NCBI GenBank assembly: GCA_034096865.1
Contig: JAWQFJ010017343.1
Coordinates: forward strand, 139,001-203,000
Direction of reading: 5' to 3'
Source of the DNA: Theodoxus fluviatilis
Lineage: Eukaryota; Mollusca; Gastropoda; Cycloneritida; Neritidae
Length of the DNA: 64,000 nt
Part shown: one piece after another, positions 34,205 through 47,600 of the stretch
How positions within the stretch are numbered: position 1 is the first letter of the stretch
Layout of the letters: each line of letters opens with the position of its first letter
Program-made: the position numbers and the translations under genes
The notes under the pieces: generated by a model
What the model was told of the DNA's origin: nothing
What the model saw: only the letters and a program-made list of their open reading frames with translations
Database searches by the model: none

Positions 34205-35067
34205 CAAGAAGGGCAAAGCCCATACGACTCACATGCTTGACCTTGACCTTTATGTGACCTTGACCTTCAGGTGACCTTCAAGGTCAAGGTCAAACAACTA
34301 AACCTACCAATGACATCATACACTAAGAAATGCTTTACACATTTTTCCTACCAAAATACATGTGACCTTGACCCAAGGTCAAGGTCATCCAAGGTCATGC
34401 AACACAAAGCTGTTAATTCAAGACATAGGAAGCACAATGGTGCTTATTGGCACTTTCTACCATGAGATATAGTCACTTTTAGTGGTTCACTATCCCATTT
34501 TGGTCACATTTCATAAGGGTCAAAGTGACCTTGACCTTGATGATATGTGACCAAATGTGTCTCATGATGAAAGTATAACATGTGCCCCACATAATTATTA
34601 AGTTTGAAACAGTTATCTTCCATAGTTCAGGGTCAAGGTCACTTCAAAATATGTATACAATCCAACTTTGAAGAGCTCCTGTAACCTTGACCTTGAAGCA
34701 AGGTCAACCAAACTGGTATCAAAAGATAGGGCTTGCTTTGACCTATATACCACTTGTAGCTAAGGTCGCCATTCTCAATAACGTGGGAGAAAATTGGGAA
34801 AATGTGAAAAATGACTGTTTTTGAGACCACATTTATGGCTTCTGTGACCTTGACCTTGAAGCAAGGTCAAGTCACTATGTATGTTTTTTGAGGCCTTGTC
34901 ATCATACACCATCATGCCACATTTGGTGTTGATAGACTTAATAGTCTCCGAGAAAAATCCAACGTTTAAGTTTTTTACGCCCGGACGCCCGGACGGACGG
35001 ACGGACGGACGGACGGACGGACGACACGGCTCAGTACATAGACTCACTTTTGCTTCGCATGTGAGTC
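34205..35067. mobile_element. AGGTCA-rich non-autonomous element (full copy 1)
   Basis: 863 bp. It starts CAAGAAGGGCAAAGCCC with GACTCACATGC 19 bp inside, and ends GCATGTGAGTC, so the inverted repeat is internal at one end and terminal at the other. The 3' end also folds as GACTCAC...GTGAGTC. It contains about 20 AGGTCA/TGACCT half-sites and a (GGAC)n run at 34990-35022. Flanked by A-runs. Same family as 53209-54050 and 58067-58891. Confidence 0.85.
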
Positions 35068-36555
35068 AAAAATGACGTTGGTGAATGTTGACTTGTTTTT
35101 GTCATGCCATCAACCAAGATATGCAAAATGCACTTCTTAAAGACCTATGTGTCCCTTATCCTGAAAGCACATGAACTAGATAGCTTCTTACACAGCACAA
35201 AAAAGGTTTTTTGTTAATAATCGCTTGTTTGCATGGCTAAAAACTAATACAAATCGACAGTGCAAAATTTGGATAATAGTCTTCAATGGGCCCTTTAAAA
35301 ACTGTTTCTACCTATCATTGCCAGCAGCAGTTTTTGCTATAGAATCCCATTATCCAAAAGTTTATTTCGGATTGTGGGGTTAAGTCAAGAGGAAAGAAAC
35401 TGAAATGAAATTCATTTCACTTCTTTGGGCAACGTATATTTACATTCATCAAATGTGTCTTCAATAACTATAGCACTGAACACCACCACTACCAAAATTT
35501 ATTGCTTAGTGTTACTGGCATTAGCCTGTTCCACATTTGCTTTCCAGACCATGTGGTTTTGTTTATGAAGTTTGGTGTAGGCCAACTTCCATTTTGGATT
35601 AAAAGGATTTCATTGCATTGTAAATGTAATTATGTGATCTTGATAAGTTGATTTGCATTGAATTGTCAGCATGTGTTAGCATTACCCATTGTCATTAAGG
35701 ATGCAACACCAATCACTTGGTTTTAATAATTACCATACAGTTGAGGTCTGCAGTTTTGCTACTTTCTCTGCCCAATGAAAACCATTTGCTGCACAAATTG
35801 TACGGATTATGACAGAAAGCTTAAAGCAGCAGCCTTTCATTTTTATGTAGCACGAACTGAGGCAGTTCATCAAAAGATTTAAGGTCTTAGAGGCTAACTT
35901 CTACATATTTATCAAAATATTATAAATATTGACACGTGGTCTTTGCTTCAACCAGATCTTGACAGCAGTCAAGAGCTTCACTTTTGATGCTTACTGGATG
36001 CATAGGAAAGCATTTTGTATTTGACACAACACACGGACATATGGTTCTTCTATGGGGGTCTTTGTGCCAACAACTTCCCTTATTTCTAAGCCATACACGG
36101 ATTTGTGCATTTGTTGTTTCATGTAATCAGGCTATTGCAGCTGTTAGGGTGCACAATGAATGTCACTCACAGCATGGCAATGTTCATTTCAGAGAGTGAC
36201 ATCATGCCTGACCAGACAGGTTCAATAGTAAATGCTGACTGCCGACATGTAGAGAAGATAGCTGGATATTGATGGAGATTTTTGTTCGGTGCTGCACCAG
36301 TCCCACCAAGTCAAAATGGCATTCCGATGTTGGTAGCAAGAGGTAATGTTGTCATTTCTGTTCAGCACATTATTTTTAGAATGATGTGACATTTAATATC
36401 CAGCATCAAAATGTCAGCATTACTGGCTAGAAATGGCTTCTGAATGATTTCATTAAAGGCATCGTCATCAAGGCTGTAGAGCCACTGCCACGTGAAAAAC
36501 AGGTCACTCCCCCTTCAGAACAAAAAATTGGGAATTCCATCTTTGATGAGGCAAC
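35068..36555. other. Intergenic, nothing recognised
   Basis: No gene, RNA or repeat that I can support. A weak 71-codon frame at 35984-36199 vaguely recalls a transposase tail but was not accepted. Confidence 0.5.
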
Positions 36556-38324
36556 TTGCCATCAACACTTTCTGTATTATTGTTGTCCCTGAAATTTGGA
36601 TCAAATAGTTTTTAAAATATACCATATATAAAAACTACCTTGCCATCAACACTTTCTGTATTATTGTTGTCCCTGAAATTTGGATCAAATAGTTTTTAAA
36701 ATATACCATATATAAAAACTACCTTGCCATCAACACTTTCTGTATTATTGGTGTCCCTGAAATTTGGATCAAATAGTTTTTAAAATATACCATATATAAA
36801 AACTACCTTGCCATCAACACTTTCTGTATTATTGTTGTCCCTGAAATTTGGATCAAATAGTTTTTAAAATATACCATATATAAAAACTACCTTGCCATCA
36901 ACACTTTCTGTATTATTGTTGTCCCTGAAATTTGGATCAAATAGTTTTTAAAATATACCATATATAAAAACTACCTTGCCATCAACACTTTCTGTATTAT
37001 TGTTGTCCCTGAAATTTGGATCAAATAGTTTTTAAAATATACCATATATAAAAACTACCTTGCCATCAACACTTTCTGTATTATTGTTGTCCCTGAAATT
37101 TGGATCAAATAGTTTTTAAAATATACCATATATAAAAACTACCTTGCCATCAACACTTTCTGTATTATTGTTGTCCCTGAAATTTGGATCAAATAGTTTT
37201 TAAAATATACCATATATAAAAACTACCTTGCCATCAACACTTTCTGTATTATTGTTGTCCCTGAAATTTGGATCAAATAGTTTTTAAAATATACCATATA
37301 TAAAAACTACCTTGCCATCAACACTTTCTGTATTATTGTTGTCCCTGAAATTTGGATCAAGTAGTTTTTAAAATATACCATATATAAAAACTACCTTGCC
37401 ATCAACACTTTCTGTATTATTGTTGTCCCTGAAATTTGGATCAAATAGTTTTTAAAATATACCATATATAAAAACTACCTTGCCATCAACACTTTCTGTA
37501 TTATTGTTGTCCCTGACATTTGGATCAAATAGTTTTTAAATATACCATATATAAAAACTACCTTGCCATCAACACTTTCTGTATTATTGTTGTCCCTGAA
37601 ATTTGGATCAAATAGTTTTTAAAATATACCATATATAAAAACTACCTTGCCATCAACACTTTCTGTATTATTGTTGTCCCTGAAATTTGGATCAAGTAGT
37701 TTTTAAAATATACCATATATAAAAACTACCTTGCCATCAACACTTTCTGTATTATTGTTGTCCCTGAAATTTGGATCAAATAGTTTTTAAAATATACCAT
37801 ATATAAAAACTACCTTGCCATCAACACTTTCTGTATTATTGTTGTCCCTGAAATTTGGATCAAGTAGTTTTTAAAATATACCATATATAAAAACTACCTT
37901 GCCATCAACACTTTCTGTATTATTGTTGTCCCTGAAATTTGGATCAAGTAGTTTTTAAAATATACCATATATAAAAACTACCTTGCCATCAACACTTTCT
38001 GTATTATTGTTGTCCCTGAAATTTGGATCAAATAGTTTTTAAAATATACCATATATAAAAACTACCTTGCCATCAACACTTTCTGTATTATTGTTGTCCC
38101 TGAAATTTGGATCAAGTAGTTTTTAAAATATACCATATATAAAAACTACCTTGCCATCAACACTTTCTGTATTATTGTTGTCCCTGAAATTTGGATCAAA
38201 TAGTTTTTAAAATATACCATATATAAAAACTACCTTGCCATCAACACTTTCTGTATTATTGTTGTCCCTGAAATTTGGATCAAGTAGTTTTTAAAATATA
38301 CCATATATAAAAACTACCTTGCCA
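36556..38324. repeat. 84-bp satellite array, 21 units
   Basis: Twenty-one head-to-tail units of 84 bp (one of 83), nearly identical, with a recurring A/G variant (CAAATAG or CAAGTAG). Each unit holds the dyad TAGTTTTTA...TAAAAACTA around ATATACCATATA. The first 51 bp (TTGCCATCAACACTTTCTGT onward) are not palindromic. It lies between copies A and B and is AT-rich. Confidence 0.98.
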
Positions 38325-39786
38325 CCAACACACATGCCTACATAATAATAATTTTTGCGCATCCACTCTTTCATACAGCATCTGATCTGTAAGTAAGAAC
38401 TGTGGAAATGGCGGGATTCAGATTTCCCTGCAGGTCCTTCAGCAAACACAGCACTGAGAAGAAAGCCAGTGTGCATTCTAGTTCACTAGAGACTTTGCCT
38501 GCTGGCAAAAGTCTCTAGAACAGTTCATATCACATGATGGAATTAAACCGTCCAGAATATTCATGAGGAATATCGATAAGGTTTCACGAGAGGCTTGTGG
38601 GATAGCACTCTGCTCCCTGACATACACTGTTAAAGTAGTTCTAAGACTATTTCACACTAAACTCTTAAATTACACTTGTTGAGGCAATAAACAAGCACTT
38701 ATTCAATAAAATAAAATGTTTGTGTTGAAATGGAAACAAGTTTTGACATCTGAATGATTTCTGTAAAAAGTGGAAAAAATAGTATCCAGGACAAGCTATT
38801 TTTGGCACAATGCTGTAATGCGAATTGTCAAGTCTATTATGTATTCATCTCAAACTGCGCCAGAGTCACTAATTGATTCTGGTTCACAGAATGAGTGTGT
38901 AGCTCTTGAAAGGAATTGTCAACTTTTTTTCAGGTTCTCCGTGATCAGTCCCACGGCTTTCTATGCTTCATACACTACAGCCTGTGAAAAAATAAAACAA
39001 AGATGACATACAGTATGTGAGATTCATCAATACTTTTATTTCAACAAATATAATATTCCATCACTTGTGGACAGCAGTGTGACATAGAGGAATGAAGAGT
39101 GAAATCAATTTCCTGCAAGTCAAAATCTCAGGAGTAATTCACACCTATGAGTATATCTCAGTACTGAATACGTTCCTACAACACGATCAATAAATCATTC
39201 CATGCACATGTATGTGCTGGGGAAAAACTCATTTGATATGAAATAATCATAACACGATTGACAAAATTATTTTATCTTCAAAATATCTTTTAAGTAATAT
39301 ACTAGAAATCCCAAATAAAAATGTTTGATATTCAAGATTTAGAAAGCCGATTATTTTGAATGAATACTTTTAGGGAGATGTTTGTCCATATATGGAGGAC
39401 CAGTTTTTACTAGATAACAGCCTGACACTACCACCAATGAGGGAAGGACAGATCTATGGTGACTCACTTTGCCCATACATCCAGTAGGACAGTAGAGGCC
39501 AACCTTTACAGCCTGATCCTCTGTATAAGCATCAATGATATTGCACTCTTACACAGGTACAAGCCATCATTTGGTCTCATAAGTAACCAACCCACTCTCA
39601 ATTTAGAGAATGCCTCCTTCAGAGTCAGAACACACACATGACAACCAAGCATATATATATATATATATGATGCAAGACAGAGCTTTTCTTCAACTATGCC
39701 TAGTGTATACTTGAATGAGGAAGAGAAGGAAAGAAATTAGCAGCATCTGGGCTTCTTAATGACAGATCTGTATCCATCATCACATC
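38325..39786. other. Intergenic, nothing recognised
   Basis: AT-rich sequence with a short (TA)n at 39650-39668. Short frames (38291-38476, 38770-39006) show no domain or splice support. Confidence 0.5.
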
Positions 39787-40131
39787 TGCCAAAAAGGTTA
39801 ATTTTTTCAGTCAGTTAGTTAGTGCATTTCTTCATTAGTTATTCTGCATAATAACTTTTAAAAGTTCAGAACACATTCTGATGAAATTTGGTGCAAGATC
39901 AGGGTTTCACCCATGGAACAATTGATCAAATTTTTTAGGTTATCTGTTATCCATGAACTGAAATTTATCCCCCTAGGCTGCGGCCCCCACACATTCCATA
40001 GCCTATTTTTAGCCTCACATGAGATCCTGACCACAGTGCGAGAGGACGAGCGAGCACGCCTGAATATCATCTGCTATGCTTGCGATGTTCAGCTGTGGTA
40101 CCTCCACCACTGTGGCTGCCTTGGCGGAGGT
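39787..40131 (-). mobile_element. MITE-like element, family 2 (copy 2, inverted)
   Basis: Right end CCTTGGCGGAGGT and an interior CATTCTGATGAAATTTGGTG and ACAATTGATCAAATTTTTTA parallel the copy at 55220-55480. Confidence 0.6.
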
Positions 40132-41160
40132 GTGCACTGTCAGAGCGCCCTCTAGTCTTCCCATGAGACGACAACAAATAAAGACCACGCTCGTCCCGTT
40201 TAGACACCACTATTATAGATCTAAGTCCATCGTAATGTGAGTAGTTCTTGCCTCCACCATGAGAAATAGATTTATCAATCCACTTTACAAAGTAAACAGA
40301 CTTCATCCAAAACCATAAATGCAACAGTTGTTCTATTCCTTGTTCATGACTTGCTTAATCAAGACATGTCGACTAAATACTCTTCATGAGTATCTTTGCA
40401 AGCCAGAAAATCACAGACTGAGAAGTACTGCATGCTCACATGCAGATGGCACACTTGTTTCATTCCCATCAAGGAAACAATGTAAATGCCGCAATGGCAA
40501 ATGTAACATGTGCATGAGGTGATCATAGCTAAATCAAATATCCTTCTCTATGTTCTACCACATATTCAGGTTGAGTGTAAGTCTTCAGTATACTGTAGTC
40601 GTGACAAAAGAAAGCAAGAGGATTACAAATTCTGTTCGCCGAGAGGCATCAATGCTTAATTGGTAATATGGCTGAATCTATATATACAATCAAACAAGCA
40701 ATTTTTATTTTATTTTTTAAGGGGAGGAAAATCTTGGGAGTCAGTGTAATTTCCATTTCCGGCACACAGCTGATTATGCTGGTTTAGCATACTGGAAGTC
40801 AGAACAAGTTCAATTTGCATTGATTTTCATCAACTTTACAGCACTAATGTTCGCTGCATCTTGCATTGTGCTGCTTCATGGTTAGAACTAAAATGTTGGA
40901 GAAACAAATATGGGACTGGAATAAATAATTCCCTGAGTTACAGGCATAGCCACTGGACACCGGAATTTAAATCATCGGGACAGTATTCTGTAAAATGCAT
41001 TTAAAGGGGCCTGACAGAGCAGAGCCACAAATGCATCAGCACCAAATGTAGCACTGCATTCAATAACTGGGCAAGGAGTTGCAATGATAAGCAGTTGTCA
41101 ACCTTCCATGCCGCTCACTGGCCCGGACCCCGACTGATCCTCTTCATCACCTCCATCAAA
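40132..41160. other. Intergenic, nothing recognised
   Basis: No gene or known repeat seen between the MITE-like element and the AT-rich tandem block that precedes the 3' end of copy B. Confidence 0.5.
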
Positions 41161-41164
41161 TGTT

Positions 41165-41465
41165 CACTGAATTTCATGGCATATTCATTAAACTTCATTT
41201 TTCACCAAACTTCATTTATTTTTCACTGAACTTCATGGAATATTTATTAAACTTCATTTTTCACTGAACTTTATGGACTTTTCATTGAACTTTATTTTTT
41301 ATCGAACTTCATTTATTTTTCATAAATTTCTAGGAATTTTCATTAAACTTTATTTTTCACTAAACTTTATTTATTTTTCATTGAACTTCATTACATTTTC
41401 ATCAAACTTCATTAAATTTTTTATGGAACCTCACAGAACTTTCATTGAACTTAAAATGTGTTTTT
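41165..41465. repeat. Degenerate tandem repeat of the TTTTCACTGAACTTCAT type
   Basis: About 300 bp of imperfect units of about 20 bp (CATTAAACTT, CACTGAACTTCAT, TTCATTGAACTT), just beyond the stop codon of copy B, probably in its 3' UTR or immediate flank. Several AATAAA-like hexamers on the minus strand could serve as polyadenylation signals. Confidence 0.75.
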
Positions 41466-41535
41466 GTTAAGCTTCATTGAAAGTTTATCAACTCTCTAGA
41501 GAGTTAGAGGCAGTTGTCCAGGGGGAGACAACCTC

Positions 41536-41669
41536 CTAGAAGTAATGTTTCTGCTGCTCCCACAGCTCCTGGATGATGTTGTCGATGTCAGGGGAGAAAA
41601 ACCTGGCTCCGTAAGACTGCACAAGACCTGAGGAGCTGGGCTCGAAGGTCTTCATCTTCACCTTGTCCT
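41536..41669 (-). CDS. DPP3: DPP3 copy B exon 19 (last coding exon)
   Basis: 134 nt after a TTCCAG acceptor, [20 protein letters not shown], then [13 protein letters not shown] and TAG. Confidence 0.95.
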
Positions 41670-44600
41670 CTGGAACAAGAGGAAAACTTTCCGAGTCAGG
41701 TTCAGGTGACCCCAGTAAGGGATTGATAAAGCTCATGAATATTCAGGGGTACAGCATAAAGCTGTTTGAGCCCCAGCTCTGAGTGATGGGTTGCAATGTA
41801 AACCTTGACTCTGAATCAAGGAGCATAGCCACTTTAACACATAAGTATCAATGACTATGCAATGTAAACCTTGACTCTGAATCAAGGAGCACAGCCACTT
41901 TAACACATAAGTATCAATGACTATGCAATGTAAACCTTGACTCTGAATCAAGGAGCACAGCCACTTTAACACATAAGTATCAATGACTATGCAATGTAAA
42001 CCTTGACTCTGAATCAAGGAGCACAGCCACTTTAACACATAAGTATCAATGACTATGCAATGTAAACCTTGACTCTGAATCAAGGAGCACAGCCACTTTA
42101 ACACATAAGTATCAATGACTATGCAATGTAAACCTTGACTCTGAATCAAGGAGCATAGCCACTTTAACACACAAGTATCAATAACTATGTTGCAGAACTT
42201 GATGGTAGAAAAAGTTGTGTCTTCAAATGTGACACACTAGAAGTGATGATGGCTATGAGTGGATGAGTTAATTTTTCAGTGTAAACTTAAGAACTTGTGA
42301 GGAAAAATTAAATATGGACCATGAATCCTCAAGACTGTGGTGAGACTGCCCCTCTTACCTTCGATGTATGTGTGGTGCTGCACGAACATCTTGCGTGGCA
42401 CCAGTCGACTCAGCACAATCTGGCGCATCCTGAGGAAGTGAGGCTTCTCCTCCTCTGTGAAGGTGATGTACTTCTCAAACAGCCTCTTCCCTCCCTCACC
42501 ATCACCGGTTGATCTGTATGCCTGAAGCAATAAAAAGGCTCCGCATGAATTCTTCCAATGAATTAATGACTGAAAACAAACCTCTAACGCTATAAAATCA
42601 TCAATTTACTTTCCTTCCTGTGCATATTGTTACAGAGAATGTGGAAATACAGAAGACAATGAATTCATCATAAGGATGGTTGGATGGAGTTTTAAGACCC
42701 ATCAACCTTCATAGACTCTTTAAGGCAACTGATCACGAAGAACCATGAGAGTTGATTAGAATAAAAGCAAATCAAGTCACAGGAGAATTGGTTAGAACAA
42801 AAGCAGGTAGTACTGATTTTCCTATTTGCCTCTTAGGAAACAAGTAGGAAGACACGGTGGGTCAATTCTTACCCCCAACCCACAGGGGGTTTAATGGTGA
42901 GGAAATCAGTCACCAATACAACAGATCATTATGACTAACCTGCTTTCAAAATGCATTAGCATGTAAAAGATCTGTGCAATATATGCTGATGTATAGGTAG
43001 TCTCAGAACTTCAGCATAAGAAATCATTTTTTTAATGTTTGCTGCACTACAAAAGTATGTGCACTGATCCAGGGTCTGACAAGCGTTGCCCAGGGTAACC
43101 AAATGTTCTCTTCAGGCAAGGAAAAGTCAATCTAGACCTGCCCCAACTGGCAACCAAATTTTCCTCCAATTTTATTTTGAGTCAAAGCTCACAATGGCTT
43201 GAAAACTGTCATCTCTTGCATTACCAGCAAACTTAGTGATACTGTATACATGTCCAAGACACAACTCATGAACATTTTTAGAGATACTGTTACTTATTTG
43301 ACTGGTGTGATTACTATGGTGGGGCAAAACTTTTTTCAAGCCAGTGGATTCAGTTTTCCTGTAGGTGAATTTTTTCAATCTATTTGACCAAACAGGCAAC
43401 TGAATTTGAGAAGTTGTGTTGGACCCTGTGATCATGAATGCATTTTAAAATTGAGAAAAGTACGAGTAAAAAGAAAGCTATTTGTATGCAGTGATGACAG
43501 ATGAAATAGACATTTCATCTGTGGGTGACATACATGTAACTACAGAAGTGTAGGGCAGCATTACCTGAATCCCGCACACAAACTTGCCAATCGCTGGCCT
43601 GCCCACTGACTCCATCTTGGTCCTGTCCATGGTCAGCAGGAAGTCTGGCTTTCCATCCTCCCCCGTGACTTCCTTCACTGTCACAAAGTCCTCGCCAGTC
43701 TCCATCAGCACTCGCAGAATGGCAAAAAAGCCTGGAGCGTGCGCCTGTCCAAGACATAACTGTCAGTTTCTGCTCTCCATAGCTATGAAAACATAACTCC
43801 CTGTACTGGTCAACTTGTTTGACTTTTGTCTTGAGCACTACTTGAAGACTTTACAGCAAAAAAAAAGAGATACATATTCAGATCCTAAACTGACTCATGA
43901 ACTTTTCCCAGTTTCAATTATGCATATTCTGTAAGAACATGAAAATTCCTATATTTTTCTCTTTAAGATCATGATGACAGCAACACACTGATAGTGATAG
44001 CATTGATAGTGAAAAGGCTTCATATCTTTAGAATTATGAAGTTATAGTACAAGAGCTCATTTACTGGAAAGGACGGGAGGAACCAATGAGGTGAAGTAGA
44101 AGCAGCAGAAAAGAAGGATTAGGAGGAAGAGGAGAAGGAACAGATGGACAAAAGGGGTGGGAATTGGGGGTGGGGGGAGGGGGAGAGGGGGAGGGGGGGG
44201 GAGGGGGAGGGGGGAGGGGGGAGGGGGGAGGGGGGAGGGGGAGGGGGAGGGGGGAGGGGGGAGGAGGATAAGAGGAAACTGGCAACAGGTGGTCAGTAAG
44301 AATGAACTAGACACTAAGCTGAAAGTGCAGCAAAAGAGGATGGTAAAGAGAAAGGCATGACATTTTGACAGACATACTTGTCCCCACTTTCCGGTCTGTG
44401 GCGAGTAGTGCTGCAGAGCCAGCACGCCAAAGCGAACGGCTGCCAGCCACAATGCATAGATCGCATCATCTGCATCCTGCCCCTTGTGTCCGAACACACT
44501 GCACAATACAGTGATCCAGCGTTAGTCACCATTACAATTTGATCATAAGCTTTCTCTCCAGTATATTGAAGGAATCAATGTCTTAATCTTTCAGAGCAAA

Positions 44601-47600
44601 TATTCTGCTTCAGGCAGCCAGTCATCCACCCAACAAGCCAGTCAGCTAGTCATCATCTGACACCAGGAAAACATAAAGACTGACTTCATATCTGTGTGAT
44701 GTGGTATACATGCAGCATAAACACATCAGCACTTGCATGCTCATGTGGACTTGGATTCAATCGCAAACGCGAAAGGGAGTCATATCATTTGTACTTGTGA
44801 CTTGTTGAAACAGTGTATATATATCATTTATCATTATGTATTTTAGAGATTATGAGCTGTAATTGTACCAATGAATTTCCACATCTGGAGAGTAAAGATT
44901 GTCTGACTGTCTGTCTGTCTGTCTGTCTGTCAAACATTTTCAACATCATTCATCACAGTCAGTACCACATAGTAGTAGTAGTAGTAGTAGTAGTAGTTGA
45001 GAGGCTAGATATAGGCCGTGAAGCCTTTTGAACGCCCCATCGCAATGTGTTCTTCTTCTTCTTCTTAGGTAGCCAACACCAACATACTGGTGAAACTGCT
45101 ACACTTTTTTGCATGCTGGGTATTTTATCTGTGGCCGGCACTCACCCGTCGAGGACATGAGTGTCAGGATCTTTATAGTGCGCGATTTTTGATGTTTTTG
45201 TGAATGCGTATCACACACTAGGCCTCGGTTTATGAAGGTCTCAAACTACTTTGCCTCCAGAACAGAACCCAAGTTTCTGTGTACCTAAAGGTGGTTTTCC
45301 CAGGCATAGAGTCTTGTCAGGAAGTTTGCGCAATGAAGCTTTCCACTCTCCTCCTAGATGGCAGTGTGTCACTCAGTCACACAATAACAATACACAATTC
45401 AGGAATATTTCACGTCAGAAATTCAAACAACCATGATCAAATTCTCCAATCTTGCATCCTCAATCATCATTACATTACTACAAATTACACATGTTGGCAA
45501 CTGTCATTTGAAAATGACCCTCCATGCAAGGATGAGGTTCACATCTTGGTTATCACAGTATGAATTAACATTATGATATAAACAGTGGTTTGCTTCAATT
45601 TAATAATCAATGGGAAAGTGGGTTTCCCCCCCACCCACCCACCCTACTCCTCAGAAGAGTGCATTTGAAGTGCTTCACTGCTAAACATGCTTACTTCAGA
45701 ACAATTGGTGAGAAACAGAGGTAGAGGGCCACACTGTTGGCACGACATTCTTCAAGTCCTGCTGCAAGAGCTCCAAACTTGTTCTCGTACGTTTCACCAT
45801 TCTCATACCAGCTGGTGATCTGTACACACAAAGCAGTCAACTGACAGTGAACACATTTACACATATCTTCACAAGACTGTCAAATTTTCAAGCAGACATT
45901 TATTCATTTGCTGCTGAATAGGGTTATGAAGCCCTGGCAGATTCTTGCACTGGTAAAGAGAATACAGGAAGAGAACTTCAGCACTGCCCCCCAGATACAG
46001 GATGCACTGGTGGTAGCATTCTTGTCAACTTTACTTTTAGACAAAGCTTTCATCATAAATCACATTCATAGTAGTTTACGGAGATGATGCGATACTTATC
46101 AAAATAGTGCACAGAACTTTGAGAAAAACGACAAGCTGTTTACATCTTTCTCAAAAACTGATATTTCAAAATATTATTAGACACAATATATATATATATA
46201 CAGCTCCTCTAATCTACTCACCTTTTCACCCGACACTGGGTGGATGACTTTGTCTATGTTAAAATTGAAATCACCTTTGTCATCCTAAAGGAAAGAAAAT
46301 TCATCAGTCAGGTAATGAGGATTAGCAGTGGGCACAGGGTGAAAACATCCACAATTCACAAGAAATTCTAATTACTACCTCTCAACCTTTTAAACAAATA
46401 TGTAAAATGCTGATGTGAGGAACAAATGCTATCTAGTACAAAATATTAGGAACTGTCTTGCAGAGTATCTTAAATGTATGTGAATCTGATTAATTATTCT
46501 ACCTTTTCCTGATAAATGTTGTATTTGTGTCCCTTAGCTTGCATCAAACTTTTCCTGATAAATGTTGAATTTGTGTCCCTTTGTTTGCATCATACCCTAC
46601 GTACAGCTGTCAAAAGGGAATCTGCACAGTTCGAATATTTAACAAGATAAAGAAATAAAACAAAACACAATTCAAACTGACACTAGAGAAATGTGGGTGC
46701 AAGAGGCACTCATTCCACGCACCCTGATGAAGAACTTTCCGCTGCCATGGCCAAGCAGTTCATGAAGGCCTACCAGGAGGTGGCTGGTCTCCCTCTCCCA
46801 CTTCACCAGATGTCCCTGAAACCACACAAACAGAACCTTCTCAACATCCAGGAGTTTGAAGTGTGTTGCTGTCAAAACAGGCTGTGTGTGTGCTTGACCT
46901 TTGGATTTGCTACTTTACCACTGGATCATGACAGTGCACCAGAGCAGTACATCACCTGCCTACTACTGTGCAACTTACAGTGAATGAAAGAACAAAAAAA
47001 GAACAACAACAAACAAATGAGCAAAACCACAAACCAATGTTTCCAACATCCACAATTATTGCCAACATGCACATTCAAGCACTAGCAGATCTCAACTCAG
47101 ATGGTATTATCAAAGTCATGTGACCAGAAATGCTAAGGAGCCTCCTTCACTTTCATGTCAGTGACCTGATTGCGCATGGTGCTCCACTCAAACCTTGAGC
47201 TACCATGACTGCATTTGGCACTGGCACATCACAGGCATTTTGTATTTCCTGACAAAATGTACTGCTTACAAAGTGTCTTTATTAACAGGTCTGTTCTTCC
47301 AACCATCAAACCAAGAATAGGCTTACATACTTACCCTGTCTCCTGGAGCCAAGAAGGTCATAGCCCTCCTTCGAGTTGGAATGAAGTAGTTCTCAAAATA
47401 GAGGTTCTTGAATCCCTCATTCTGGCGGATATCATCATCTGAAAATATTACACAAGATAATGATTTACGCCTCAAGCCATATATAGGTGAGGTATCCAAT
47501 CTTAAAAACTTATGAGAAAATTCAGAAAATGTGAAAAATTTCAGTTTTTATACAACATTTATGGCCCCTGTGACCTTGACCTTGAAGCAAGGTCAAATCA

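Noticed and set aside
35984..36199. Possible DDE transposase tail (AAVRVHNECHSQ)
   Set aside because: A faint resemblance to Harbinger-type proteins, too short and without flanking support.
36556..38324. CRISPR array
   Set aside because: Units are uniform head-to-tail repeats without unique spacers, in a eukaryotic intergenic region.
41733..42170. 145-codon frame of six 22-residue repeats
   Set aside because: A 66-bp intronic minisatellite keeps the frame by arithmetic; not joined to DPP3 exons.
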